NCBI RefSeq assembly: GCF_024763615.1
Contig: NC_077223.1
Span: forward strand, 39,494,627-39,558,626
DNA: 64,000 nucleotides
Origin: Phlebotomus papatasi
Taxonomy: Eukaryota > Arthropoda > Insecta > Diptera > Psychodidae
Direction: 5' to 3'
The notes under the pieces: model-generated
Seen by the model: the letters and a program-made list of their open reading frames with translations, nothing else
What the model was told of the DNA's origin: nothing
The model's database searches: none
Shown: positions 22,681 to 33,976 of the stretch, piece after piece
Position numbering within the stretch: position 1 is the first letter of the stretch
Layout: each line of letters opens with the position of its first letter
Position numbers and translations under genes: made by a program

Positions 22681-22927
22681 TTTTCTCTAAATTTAAGAGT
22701 AAAAAAGTCTAAATTCAAAGCTACTGAATTTCAAAACCATCGTACTCTAAAATTTAAGAAAATGCTCTTATAGAAATTTTTTCTTAATTTAAGCGAAATT
22801 TAAGAAAAAAATTGCTTGGAGCAAAATCGAACCCTTAGTTAGAGTATTTTTTTCTTGAATTTAGAGGGTAATTTTTCTCTGTGGACCTGCTTCTACCATG
22901 ATACCTCATTCCGGGACAGTACCGCTT

Positions 22928-23042
22928 AATGATGAAAAAGATACGGATTGACCTTACTGCTTTTCTCTCCTTTGTTATCCTTACAGTAAGGATAATAAAG
23001 GGGAGAAAAGTAGTAAGGTCAATCCGTGTTTTTTTCATAATT
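22928..23042. repeat. near-perfect 115-bp hairpin
   Basis: Arms of about 50 bp meet at CTTACAGTAAG (around 22980-22990). In the core (22940-22984 against 22986-23030) I count three differences, and all three would be G-U pairs if the plus strand were RNA. A 13-bp direct repeat AGTACCGCTTAAT lies at 22918-22930 and 23076-23088. It could be a miniature foldback element or a hairpin RNA precursor. Confidence 0.7.
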
Positions 23043-23384
23043 TACAATCCAAAGTGACCGAATTTCCCAACTAAAAGTACCGCTTAATCCTAGGAGTAGT
23101 TTTCATTGCAGTTCAATATATTTTAGTAGTAATAAAATTGTTTTCGGACAAAAATTGTTGATGCACAGCTGGATAGTTACCGGTTCATATTCTAAATCTA
23201 GATTCTAGAACAATGCTTAGAAGTCGAAAGGCAATCTGTTTTCGAAATTTCGATGTCATGTATTAGAGATTCCGCACTTTCATTTTCAGTTGAGTTTCTC
23301 TATGTTGTAGCTGAGGCTGAGACTTTTCCAACGATAGGTTGCACAAAAAATATCTACACGATCTCTAAAAATCTGCCTTCTAAC

Positions 23385-23535
23385 TTTAATCTTTTATTTA
23401 ATTTACTGTATTCAACTGTAATTAAAATCAAAATATTTCAATTTTATTAAAATACAACCCAAGGAGCAATTATGTACATTTTCAAGAAAATAATTTACAA
23501 AATAAATAAATCTCAAATGATTTCCATTAAATTAT
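23385..23535 (-). terminator. candidate 3' UTR with polyadenylation signals (minus strand)
   Basis: Below the stop codon of the putative last exon, the minus strand is AT-rich. It carries AATAAA at 23443-23448 (reverse complement TTTATT) and again at about 23393-23398. This is the expected order of stop, UTR and polyadenylation signal for a gene read on the minus strand. Confidence 0.45.
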
Positions 23536-23648
23536 TCAATTAGTATAAGACTGACTCTCATCATCAACAGAAGAAAGTTTCCGTGGTCGTTCTTCGTCAA
23601 CTCTTTGACTTTTGGATAAATTTAAATAATGAGCTATGGGCCAAGAGT
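23536..23648 (-). CDS. candidate terminal coding exon of an unidentified gene
   Basis: On the minus strand a good splice acceptor precedes position 23648: a branch-like CTGAT, then TTCTCCTTCTTAACACAG. The exon then reads, after two bases finishing a split codon, SWPIAHYLNLSKSQRVDEER followed by 16 more residues, ending SYTN and TGA. The charged composition (RVDEERPR, DDES) differs from the lysine/asparagine/phenylalanine-rich chance frames around it. The 3' UTR follows with AATAAA. A short hydrophilic C-terminal tail would suit many cytoplasmic tails or regulatory ends; I do not recognise the protein. The upstream exon would have to end with one base of a codon. The exon is too short to rule out coincidence. 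Confidence 0.5.
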
Positions 23649-24299
23649 CTGTGTTAAGAAGGAGAACAATCAGAAATGTGTTTTTACTAATTAAGTGAAA
23701 AAGTAGCTGAATGTCTTGTATAAACTTCCTTTGGCAGCTCTCTCGCCAATTTTCTCGCTTTTATTCTGTATATCTTTTGACGTCTGACAAAAGGAGTGAA
23801 TGCGGTAAATGGTTTAATTAAATTTAAAATGCTCCCCTGCTTAATTGTTGATTATTGACAGTCAACTTTCTCATTATTCCACCTTATTCTTCTAGCTTTT
23901 TCGGGTTCTTTTTGTGACAAATTCTTGCGGAATAATTGGCAAGAAACATTTCTAAGGGAAGAACTGTGAATAATGTGAACACTGAACACGCTAATTAATG
24001 AAGGTGTTCATTTATATAGAATTAAAACTGATGAATTCATTTTAGAAAATTTTAAATCAAATCATGATAGTTGTATAATATTCCGAGCGATAGTGTAATG
24101 TTTTCGTTGTTTTTGTCAACAAACTTTTTCTTTCATAACACTGAACCTACCGGCCGGTTTTGGTCTGTTTTCCTAACTCGTTCGGTCAAACGACAGACCG
24201 CGGTAGGTCGGATACTTAAAACATAAAACATTTGTCTTGAAAAAGAGGAAAAAATTAAAATTTACATGCATGTTAAGAAATTCATAATTTGATAGTGAC
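23649..24299. other. AT-rich, possible intron
   Basis: If the exon at 23536-23648 is real, this is its upstream intron. CGGCCGGTTTTGGTCTG near 24152 and the inverse-looking CAGACCGCGGTAGG near 24195 form a loose palindrome. Nothing else stands out. Confidence 0.3.
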
Positions 24300-24301
24300 A
24301 T

Positions 24302-24560
24302 CACTGAGTGAGAGAAATCCGAAAAAGTTAAAATAACATTTCGAAAAATGTTAATTTTACCCTGCAGTATTGATCCGAAATCGGTGTAAATATTACCCTT
24401 TTTAGGTGTATTAGGGGTTCAAGTTACCCTTTTTCATGTTAATTTTACCTTTAAAAAGGTATAAAATCAACACTAAAAGGTGTTGATATATTTTTACACC
24501 CAAAAAGTGTTAAAGTTATGAGGAAAAAAAGTTAATCGCACCCTCTTTCTTTTCTCAGTG
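24302..24560. mobile_element. CACTGAG MITE, copy 1 (AT duplicated)
   Basis: It begins CACTGAGTGAGAGAAATCCG and ends TTTTCTCAGTG, flanked by AT (24300-24301 and 24561-24562). The interior is a set of GTGTAAAAT/ATTAACA phrases that repeat in both orientations. Other copies: 46367-46619, 48875-49129, 49738-49987, 53804-54055. Confidence 0.8.
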
Positions 24561-24562
24561 AT

Positions 24563-26311
24563 TGTACGGTTGATTGTTGGTATGTTTAGTGTTAAGAATT
24601 TCTTTAAAGCTTTAAAGGCCCTTAACAAAATATCGTCTTTTTAAGATTACTAAAATTGTTTGTAAGGATTTTAAGGAATGAGAATTAAGGATTTTTTAAG
24701 TGGTTGTGCTCTTTTTTACTTATAAATAAAATCAACTATTCTATTTTTGATCACAAATATTCTCTTTTTGCAAAAGTTGTTAAATTACAAACTCACACAG
24801 AATCCTCACTTCCAAATATAAACAAACAATCACAGAAATTATTGCCCCTGTTTAATTTTTATTATCATGTCTCATGATGAAAATGTTGTGGTTTATTTTA
24901 TTTTAATTGACTCAGGCCCACATTCTGCATATTTCAGCGTTACTTTTTACCCTCACGCCCTGAATTTTTGGAAAATACTCCACACTTTCCCTGCAACGGT
25001 TGCAGGAGTGTGAGGGCTTTCTCGCTTTCACCGAGAACCGTGGGTTTATAGAAGCCATCGGATGAATGTCTGGAGGGGTGGTAAAGTCTCACGCGGAGAG
25101 AATTTCGCTTTCTGCGGGGATACGAAGCACGTCACCGTCGCCAAGAGGAACTTTCAAGTGTGGCAAGTGTAAAATTTCTCCCCCATCGACAACTTTCACC
25201 CTCGACAATCTCGGAGGCGATCACTGGGGTAGGTTGGTGGCATATTTATGGGGTGAGAACATGATTTAAGGGTTGAAAAGTTTTCACTTTTATTCACTCA
25301 TTGAGGCTCCCCCTGTTTCCATCCATTGACGGAGGATGAGGCTGAGAGGGGAGCAGAGATGGTGAATCTGAGAGGATAAACACTAGCACGTGCGACACAC
25401 AAAAGAACGGACATCACATGAGGGAAGGATGTTGGGGAAGAATTTTTTCCTCGTCAAATGTTTTCTTTCACATAACACTAGTAGGGCTCCCTTTGAGGGT
25501 TTTCGCACCATCCGGTGGTAAATTTGTGGTTAGGGGTCTCTTTTAATTAGAGCTATTGACGTATCAAAATAATACTCTTGTAAAACCAAAGAAATTTCAG
25601 TTAAATTTAGACTTTAAACTTAAGTAAATAGGGTAAAATGGGCCTACAAATTAGCCAGTATATTTAGCTTACTTCGGCTGCAAATTGATTAGAGAATGAA
25701 CTAGAGTCAGAGGAACATCTTTTCGATAGGGAACCCTTCTTCACAAATTCGGCAAAATATTCAAATTCATTTAATTAATCTAATAAGATATGACAGGATG
25801 TATAGAATCTCACCTGATGCAAGTAGTTTGATATGTTTCATTTTTCAATCTAGATTATTTTTCTGATTTACTGAACTCAAGGATGTCAAGCGAATTTTCT
25901 CTAAATTCAGACATCCTTTCCTCGGGCTTTCTCTGCTTCCTCTGCCGTTACGCATTTATGGCTATGTATATTTTTCTTTAAACTAGTACATTTTCCTATA
26001 AAGAGGAGGGTTCAAATTTTATATCACATTTGTCACTCAAAGGTAGTCAATAGGTCATGTCATAAGTTCTCAAAATGTTAAGTGTTTCATACGGGTCTCA
26101 GTCAAAATCTCACTACAGCCTAAGCTTAATGGCTTTCGGGATTTCGTCACACACATTTCTAAAAAAAATCGATAGGAAGTTTAGTTTTTGTGATGGAAAT
26201 TCTTTCTTTTCAAATTCGTTAAAGCCCAAATTGTGACATACTTGGAAGCATAAGTTTAGGAGAGAATAAAGATAATAAAAAAAGACGAAAATCAAATTCA
26301 TATTAAGAAGT
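24563..26311. other. no gene seen; includes a GC-richer island at 24900-25560
   Basis: The island holds a small GC-rich palindrome (TGCAACGGTTGCA near 24993) and C-rich runs. A frame at 25066-25269 lacks domain likeness. At about 25725-25860 there is a fragment of the GGGTGAAAAG element family ('atctaataagatat', 'agggaacccttcttc'). Confidence 0.35.
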
Positions 26312-26353
26312 AGGGGAAAATGCCCATTCTTGATACGATCCAATCTTAACGGC

Positions 26354-26754
26354 GTTATCACACTTGCACATTAAAATTTTAATATGATTCACATTAATTG
26401 TCGCTTGTGAGCAGCGTCCAAATATGTTATTTGTGTCTTTGAGTCACTTAATTTTTTGGGTTTTTCTATTTATTTATAAAGAAGTGGACTTGGCCTGCAA
26501 AAAAAAGTTTAAATTTACCTAAAGCATAAATATTTTTCACATTAAAAAATTAAAGAGAAAATCGCATTAATTTTTCACATTAATGCTATAAATCAATTTA
26601 TATCAAATTTTGCGGGCCAAGTCTACCTTTTTAACAACAAATAGATCAAATTTTGAATATAAAATGATTCAAATACACAAATTACACATTTGGACTCTCA
26701 CCAGCGACAATTAATGTGAATCATATTAAAATTTTAATGTGCAAGTGTGATAAC
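26354..26754. mobile_element. 401-bp foldback with ~150-bp arms
   Basis: The left arm GTTATCACACTTGCACATTA and right arm TAATGTGCAAGTGTGATAAC match for the first 58 bases almost perfectly, and more loosely to the centre (AGTGGACTTGGCC against GGCCAAGTCTACC). It sits next to an isolated GGGGAAAATGCCCATTCTTG end at 26313, so it probably inserted into a GGGGA-type element related to 62265-63249. Confidence 0.7.
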
Positions 26755-26757
26755 ACA

Positions 26758-27425
26758 GTTAGAGCTGGTCCTGGCAAACATTTCGCCCAAACATACCTAT
26801 GGCCGGAAAATTCTCCATTTTGAATTATTGAAGGTCAAAGTTCAACCACTTTGGAAGGCTCATTTTTCAACCGATTTGGTTAAATTTGGATTTTTTGGAA
26901 AGGTACTGCAATGTCAAACCCGGCTGCATCGGTCTTCATCGGTAATGAACCGGTGAAGTACCGTTTTTTGAATAATTTTACATTCCCGATAATTGATATT
27001 CCCTAAAAGTAAAGTTTTTTCGATTTTTCCTAAAATTGGTCCAAGCTTTTTCAATGATTTTTGGACATGTTTTAGAGCTGGTCCAGGCGAATATTTCTTC
27101 CGAACATATCTATGACCGGAAAATCCGCCATTTTGAATTATTGAAGGTCAAAGGTCAAAAACTTTGGAAGGCTCATTTATCCTTTTGGTTAAATTTGGAT
27201 TTTTTAGAAAAATATTGCAGATTTCGAACCCAGCTGCATCGGTCTTCATTGGTAATGAATCGGTTAAGTACTGATTTTTTGATTTTGAAATGTTTTTGTG
27301 ATTTATGAATCAATTTGATCTCTAGTAGATCAGTGATTCCAAAAGATTATGCAAAAAGCTAATTCACGGTGAGGTCTACCTCGTGAGTTCGAGCATTCCG
27401 CAAAGCTGGGACGCTTTGCCATCTC
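26758..27425. repeat. two tandem ~315-bp units related to the ACCGGTT repeat
   Basis: 'agagctggtcc.ggc.aa.atttc' starts at about 26760 and again at about 27074. Both are followed by GGCCGGAAAAT/GACCGGAAAAT, 'cattttgaattattgaaggtcaaa', 'ctttggaaggctcattt' and 'agctgcatcggtcttcat'. The segment closes with 'cattccgcaaagctgggacgctttgccatc', the outer end of the ACCGGTT repeat family. Frames at 26747-26956 and 27036-27308 look alike only because of the duplication. Confidence 0.65.
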
Positions 27426-29779
27426 TTTTAGCGTTCTCTAGTTCAGAAAGTATTAATCTTAATATTAATATCATGTGACACCACATTGAATTACGTGAAA
27501 CTTAAAGAAAAAATTCTCGACATATTGTACTAACAAAAACTAAAATAAAAATCTTGTAAACTTGCAAGACCCACGTAACCCCTTAAGCTTTTCGTATTAT
27601 ACAACTGATCAAGTTAAGAAACCAATATTTTAAAAAATGTCAAAATAAGATGTATTTAGGTTGAAGTTTTTGAAATTCTTGTCCCTATAGATCCCAACCG
27701 GTAATTAAATCTGTATTGGATCATTATTGCATAAAAATTAAGTTGTTTAAATTTGATGCTCTTTGGGTATGGCTTTATGTTGATTTATCAACTGGTTTTA
27801 ATCGGTAATAAAGAGAGACACATTTTAAAACAATGAATGGTGTACTGATAACGACTTTTACCTCTTTAATTTTTGGACTACTATTTCGAAATTGCTCTTC
27901 AATGGAAATGGAAGTATTTTACAAAACAAATCCTTAGATTCAACCTATTTAACTAATTTTTGGTTGACAATTACGTCTTATGGTTTTGTACGATACTTCA
28001 ATAAGTAGATTTTTCTTACTATACCCTTGAGTATACCTCAAAATTATATTTCTATTATTATTTATTCATCGCCAAGAAAGTATAATGGTCATTAAATAAA
28101 ATTTTTGATGAATTGAAAAAAAATCAGCAATTTCAAATAATGTATAATATAGAAGATGAAACAGAAGAGTGGCGAAAAGCCCTTATTATCATATTCAGAT
28201 TGAGCAAAAAAGTCCTCTGAATTATTTGAAATTTTCCAATGAAAACATATATTTAAATCAAACACGTCATTGTTATTCCTGGAGATGGCGCATATAATTT
28301 TAATTTATGCTAAAGAGCCCATCATCATTGAGAGAGGATTTATTACGGGGAATTTATTACACAAACAATAATACAGAAGAGAGAGAGATTTATATATTAA
28401 TTTCCTGCTCCTACCATCAAATTCGCCAGAAATATTGACGAGCAACGTTAAATTAATACAATGCGTTTTATATTTTAATGATTTTTGGAGAGTTTTGTGA
28501 AAAATTAAGATATTTAATTATTCTGCCAAAGGACACTGTTTGAGGAAGTTGGAAGTTTATATTCAATTATTGTTTAAAGTGACGTAGAGTTTATGGTCAA
28601 AATGAGGGTGCTTCCCTCTTATTAACTGATGGGTGAATTTGTGTACAAGATTGACTGTAAATTGCATTTAGAAAAGCAATTTCATTACGATGAAATTTTT
28701 TGTGACTGGAATATTCAATTTACCATTAATTTCCACTTGAAATATATTTATGTCAAGCTTAGGGTTGTAGTGAAAATTATTACCTTGTTTTAGAGCCTAT
28801 ATTCAGCAATAGATGTCATATATGAATAGATTGAAACATATAAAATAGATATATTTTTTACGAATGAATATCTATTAATTTAGGGATCACGAATACCACA
28901 TTTTAGGATTTGATCTCTGCGTTGACAACAGATGGTATATGAATAAATTGAATGCATTTTTGAGGTGGAAAATGCCTCTGTGGAAGAAAATGAAAAGATG
29001 ACTACAAAAGAACTGACTAGAAAACGCAAATTGAAATTGCAAATGAAAATGTGGGAAAATCTGTGAAAGATTTCCCTTGGTTTTTTTTCCACCTCACTCT
29101 TAGCGAAGATTGGAGGCAAAAGACACCGGAAAAAATAATTAAAATCTATTCGTACAATTCCCGTGGTCACATTCCGTCAATGTCTATGTTTCCGGGGCTC
29201 AAGCTGGGAACTTTAGATGGCTTGAGGGGTGTGTAAAGACGAGGCTTTGGTGCACGTCGTGTGTCTGTGTCCAGCACTAAAGCCACTCGATTAGCTTGAC
29301 AGACGGGAGCTCATTTTATGGTAATGTAGCCTCATACATCAGATCCACCACCCTCCCTAAAGCATACATCACCCACTCGGGAGTATGGCTCCTCCGCCAC
29401 GGAAGATCGCCCCAATTTCTATATTGTGTAAGCTGCTGGGATCCATTGCACCTCATCCGAGAAATTCAACTTCCACTGCAAAATATGCGCTCCCTCTCCC
29501 CCTCCCCCTCATAACATTTCATCCCATTTTCCCTGGGAGTTTGCCTATCTCATTCTTGTCCTTTTCCCGACCTGAATGATAACCTCTTGCCCTCTCTGTC
29601 ACTTTTCACCCACAACTGGCCTCCAATTAGGAAGCGGAAAATTTAAGGACAATTGGGGGAAGTTTTCGAAAAGTACACATATTAAGTATTGGAAAGATTC
29701 TAGTCAACACAAATAAAATCCTTGTCCCGTGTTTCACTTTAGGCTTGTAATTTCCTCTATGTTTCGCTTTACTTGCAAC
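27426..29779. other. no gene seen; GC-richer island at 28860-29650
   Basis: The first 1.4 kb is AT-rich and featureless. The island has overlapping short frames on both strands (28880-29170, 29051-29236, 29296-29579), pyrimidine-rich runs (CCCTCTCCCCCTCCCCCTC near 29490) and CCACCACCC. I found no convincing splice-bounded exon. Confidence 0.3.
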
Positions 29780-29782
29780 TTA

Positions 29783-29889
29783 TGACAACTGCATACTAGA
29801 AAGATTTATGTCCATGTTGTAGTTTCTCCTAACAAACGTAGCGTATTTGCTTCAATATGGACATAAATTTCTCTAGTGTGCAGAGGTCA
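29783..29889. mobile_element. 107-bp MITE, TTA duplication
   Basis: The ends TGACAACTGCATACTAGAAA and CTAGTGTGCAGAGGTCA are inverted and extend into ATTTATGTCCAT/ATGGACATAAAT. TTA flanks it at 29780-29782 and 29890-29892. The end sequences and 3-bp target resemble the TAA-MITE family but the interior differs. Confidence 0.75.
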
Positions 29890-29892
29890 TTA

Positions 29893-32800
29893 AGCGTAAG
29901 CAATTTTGATAATATCTCAAATATTGATGAAAATTTACTATAGTGTTAGCTGTCATTAAAAGGGCAATAAATTTAAAAAAAAAAATTGTAGAATGTTCAA
30001 ACTTTTAATTTTCTAATTCTAATTTGTTAATAAATTAAAATTAATTTTTCGCAATAAATTCTAAAATGCTTTTCAACTTTGCGAAATCATCGATCAAAAA
30101 GCTTAGAAAATAGCGTATTTTTCCAATTTTTTTCAGCATAGGAAATTGTTATTTTAATTTTAGTTCTTAAGCATAATGAAAGTACAACAGTTTAACTACA
30201 TTTTCTAAAATTTTAAATTAAAATTCTTCAAAATTCAATAGTTGAGACCTTATTATCGGAGATCTTTTAAAACAACACGGTGGACAAGATTTCTCAGAGT
30301 CTGAAATCAAAACACTAAAATTTTTCTTTTTAACTGATAAGTTAAACTCGTACTTGAACGGTAGATTTTTTTTCAAATAAAATTTGAATTTTTCAGAGTT
30401 TCTTTTTTTCAAAAAATTATATCATTTTCGACGTATTTTACACTAGGTTATTTTGTCTTGCAAAATTTATTGTGATCAAGGCAGAAGAATTTACCGTTTA
30501 AGTTCCAGTTTTACTCAACTACTCAAATTTATTTTTTTTTTAATTTTTGAGTAAGTGTTTAAAGATTGCCTAGATATGCTAAAATACATACAAGTCTTTA
30601 AAAAAAACAAACATTTAAAAATTTCCAGAACATAGCGTAAATTAAGCTAATTCAAAACCTGCTGCAAATGGAAATTTTTCGCTACTAACGTCATTGTTTT
30701 CACGATTAATACAGTACTAAATTATTATATTTATATATTTTCTATACCACAGTTTCATTATTTAGTTAACTTTCATATTCACAAATTTTAATTTGTTTAT
30801 TTCTCAGAAAAATTAAAAATCTACTTCCAATGAAAAACACAATGAGGTAACTGTTGTTTATTTGTTTTGTTTAAAATGTATGTCATATTTCTGACTAAAT
30901 TTAGTTAAATTAAGTGCTAATCTTTATTGTTAATGGCACGTGAAGTTTTCAAATGAAATAATTACCTATTTCGTGAACAAAAAGGGGTTTTCTGAAGTGT
31001 CTGGAAATGCTTCAATAGGAAACCCCGGAAATATGATTTTTTTTTTGGAGAGATTTTTTTACTGTTTTAGATGGGAAATTTGAAAAGACCAGGAATAAGA
31101 ACAAATTCTGCACTCAAAAGCAACTCAACAAGGTGTTTTAAGCCTTTCGTCGCGGTTTCACTTACACTGTTTGTCTCCAATTAGAAACTTTCCCTTGTCT
31201 CCATTTGGATTAATTTGTTTCCAATAGAAGTATTTTACGCTCACGTATTTTTCTTGTATTTAAGAAGTTTTCAAATTATATCTAAAGAATTTTCACTAAA
31301 CAGTAACATTCTAGAAGAGTCAAGGAACAAATTTATGTAATTGTGTTCAGAAAAAATATGAACTTAATGTGTTGAATCTTCTGTCAAAATTAAAGCGTCT
31401 GGAAATGGTTTTAAATTAGGACATTTACCCTAGGTATTTTTCTTATCTCTGATAAGTCTGAATCTGTTTCACTCTATTTAATTTTTGATAACTAATTTTT
31501 AATCGAAATTGAGCTGTATTTTTTTAAAGGTAGTTTGGGTGATCTTTTGAGTGATTTAACAATCAATTTAAACTGTAAACTAATAGATTTAAGGTAAAAT
31601 AACAAGAAAACATGACACTTCACCCCTGTTTTGCATTTACCAGTGTTCATCAATTTTCATCAAGGATCATCTCAAAATTTAACTAAAATAGATTGAAAGA
31701 ACTGAAAACAGATCTCAAAGAAAAATGAAATATAATTTTACAATTATTTGAAACCAGTTAAGAATTATCAGAGATTCCAAGAACACTCCAAGAACCCAAA
31801 ACTTGACCCTGTCCGTTTCAAAATATGATTTCAAGAACTTTTTATACTCGTAACCTAGAAAAATCGTTTTTAAAATGATTCAAGAGCGTTATGGCGTACT
31901 GATGTGGTTTGAATTTGGGACCAAAACAAAATATCTGTTTATAAGCGGCTTGAATCGATTGAAATTTGTTTGACATTCTTAGATCTTCCAAAATCCTATT
32001 GCGAATTATGGTAGATCAAAGCACCTTAGTACAGCTCTGTAAAAACGGATACATTTAATTAGAAAAGTCTTCGGTATTGCAGCACTTTAAAGTTCTAAGT
32101 TCTTATTTTAATATATATAGTACAGCAGTGACTTTTATTTGAATATGATAAGAGTAATTTTGTGTTCTTTTTTTTATCTTGGACGGTCTTACAGGATTTT
32201 TGTCCGATTTGTTATGACTTAATCTTGTTTCATTTCTTATCAGATACGTTTTAAATATGTTGAGGGCAAATTGCGTCATAATTTTAGTAAAGCTTAATAT
32301 AACTTAATGTTGATGAATTCAAGATCTTTGGGAAAGAAGTTAAACATTCCACATAAAATCCGTGTTATTATAGGGTTTGCAAATTTTTTGAAATAGAAAA
32401 CTTTATTTTTTTTTAAACCTCCCATTAAGTAGAAAAAAGTTTTATGGCGTATTGTGTGACCTTTCTTAAAAACAATGTTTTTAATTCTTCATATAAAAAT
32501 TGAAATCTTTCATTCTGAAACTTTCATTGTGTTTTTGTTTTCAAGAAATTTTCAAACTCTTTATCAACATATCTCACACAGTGTCTCGTTGTATGTTATG
32601 TGGTCAAATATTGGTGGCATTATTTTGCATACATTACAGTGTAGAGATGTAATATTATAATTGTCTCTTGATTTTGGATCTTCACCCCTTTCACTCGCCA
32701 ATCTTGCTGGCATCATTGTGGAAAATGCTAATGAGGGCAGGAAAGCGTCTGATGCTCATCTAGAAGACTTTCTAGTGACAGATGGGTGGGAAAATTTAAA

Positions 32801-33896
32801 CAATTCTATGTGGAGATCAAAATTGGATCACCGCAGCAAAGTGTAATTCTGGTGGAAAAACGGTAACGTTTTCACTCTATAAAATATTTAATGCTATTGC
32901 TATGGTTGAGTGAGGGAAGGCGAGTGAATGTACAAATGTGATTCGGGCCACCCAACAACTTGTGGTAGAGCTGAAATTTTGTTATTATGTTAATTAGGAA
33001 TGCCATCAGATGGTGTCCCCCCATGGTAAAAGGAGAATAATACAAAGACATTACATATGCGATTTCATTGAAATTATTTGAGATTATTCCATTTATCACC
33101 ATGTCTGGGGTGTTGGTACTCAACAAACCACCCTGCCATGAAATTTGTGGAGAGTGCGGGAGGGAAAATTTTGTGGAGGTAACCCCCAAAAGTCGACAGA
33201 TACACAAACCAGACGCACATCCAGAGTAAAAGGTATCACCGCTCGAATTGTTATCCTCTTCATCTCATACCAAATTTCGACGTCACATATTCACAATCTC
33301 CGTTGAAATAAAATCCATTTGTGGTGCTGAGGATTTTAGAGCGGGTGTTTGAGTTTGAGTAGATCACAGAGGGTTGATTCCACATTTGGAATTATTAATG
33401 ATTTCTGAAAATCAGGGGAATGACGAGACAATTGACGGATTAGTAACTCCAATAAAATCAACGAATAAATTATCAAAAAATTGAAAACGCTTAAAATAAA
33501 TTTATAAAAATTCGTTTGTATTATTTATTGAAACAGAAATGAGCCATACAAATCCGAAAGACCAACGCTTCCTTTTATACGGGCGTCAGATCTAAGGTTT
33601 AGCCTGTTTTAAACGGGCTTCAGATCTAAGGTTTAGCCCATTTTTGAATGATATTTTTAAAATTTCGTAGATCAATTCCTTAAATCTTGTATTAATTAGT
33701 TTTTAATATTCATAAAAATTTTTCAAAATAATTGTCTGGTAATAAATATTTAAGACAATTAATGGTGAAAGTGATTGAAGAGACTTTCGTTCGCTTGGTA
33801 CGTAATCTCAAGAAATTTTGTGTTTGTGCACAGAGAGCGACTATCAGAACAAGTGCTTCCCAACCCACAAATTTAACCCAAATAGATACAGGTAAA
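29893..33896. other. long AT-rich stretch, no gene seen; island at 32640-33400
   Basis: A diverged fragment of the ACCGGTT repeat is recognisable at about 31790-32000 ('gattccaagaac...aacccaaaacttgaccc'). The island at 32640-33400 is less AT-rich with GATGGGTGGG and CCACCCTGCC motifs. The 111-codon minus frame at 32872-33207 has no family likeness. Confidence 0.3.
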
Positions 33897-33903
33897 AATT
33901 CCT

Positions 33904-33976
33904 GCTTCCACCCAGGCTTGAACTGGGGGTCTTTCGATATCTAGGCGAATGCTCTCCAACTGAGCTATAGGGGAAC
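33904..33976 (-). other. tRNA-like sequence (pseudo-tRNA or SINE head)
   Basis: The minus strand contains TATAGCTCAGTTGGAGAGCA (A-box region and D arm) and a T arm CCCAG-TTCAAGC-CTGGG with perfect pairing. The anticodon arm has four pairs and loop CTAGATA, which would place AGA as anticodon. The acceptor stem pairs badly, and the long variable arm expected of a serine tRNA is absent. This is therefore tRNA-derived rather than a clear functional tRNA gene. It differs from the SINE family in this window. Confidence 0.55.

Larger units (their letters stand above)
18767..22883. mobile_element. 4.1-kb foldback element built of opposed 22-bp arrays
   Basis: Short terminal inverted repeats CACAGAGAAAAATT and AATTTTTCTCTGTG lie at the two edges, and GA is duplicated outside them (18765-18766 and 22884-22885). 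The same end type (CACTGAG, 2-bp duplication) bounds the ~255-bp MITEs in this window. The interior is two long arrays of a 22-bp unit in opposite orientation, with degenerate copies toward the edges. No transposase is present, so movement would need an enzyme in trans. Elements with tandem-repeat arms recall Drosophila Foldback elements in architecture; homology is not implied. Confidence 0.8.
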
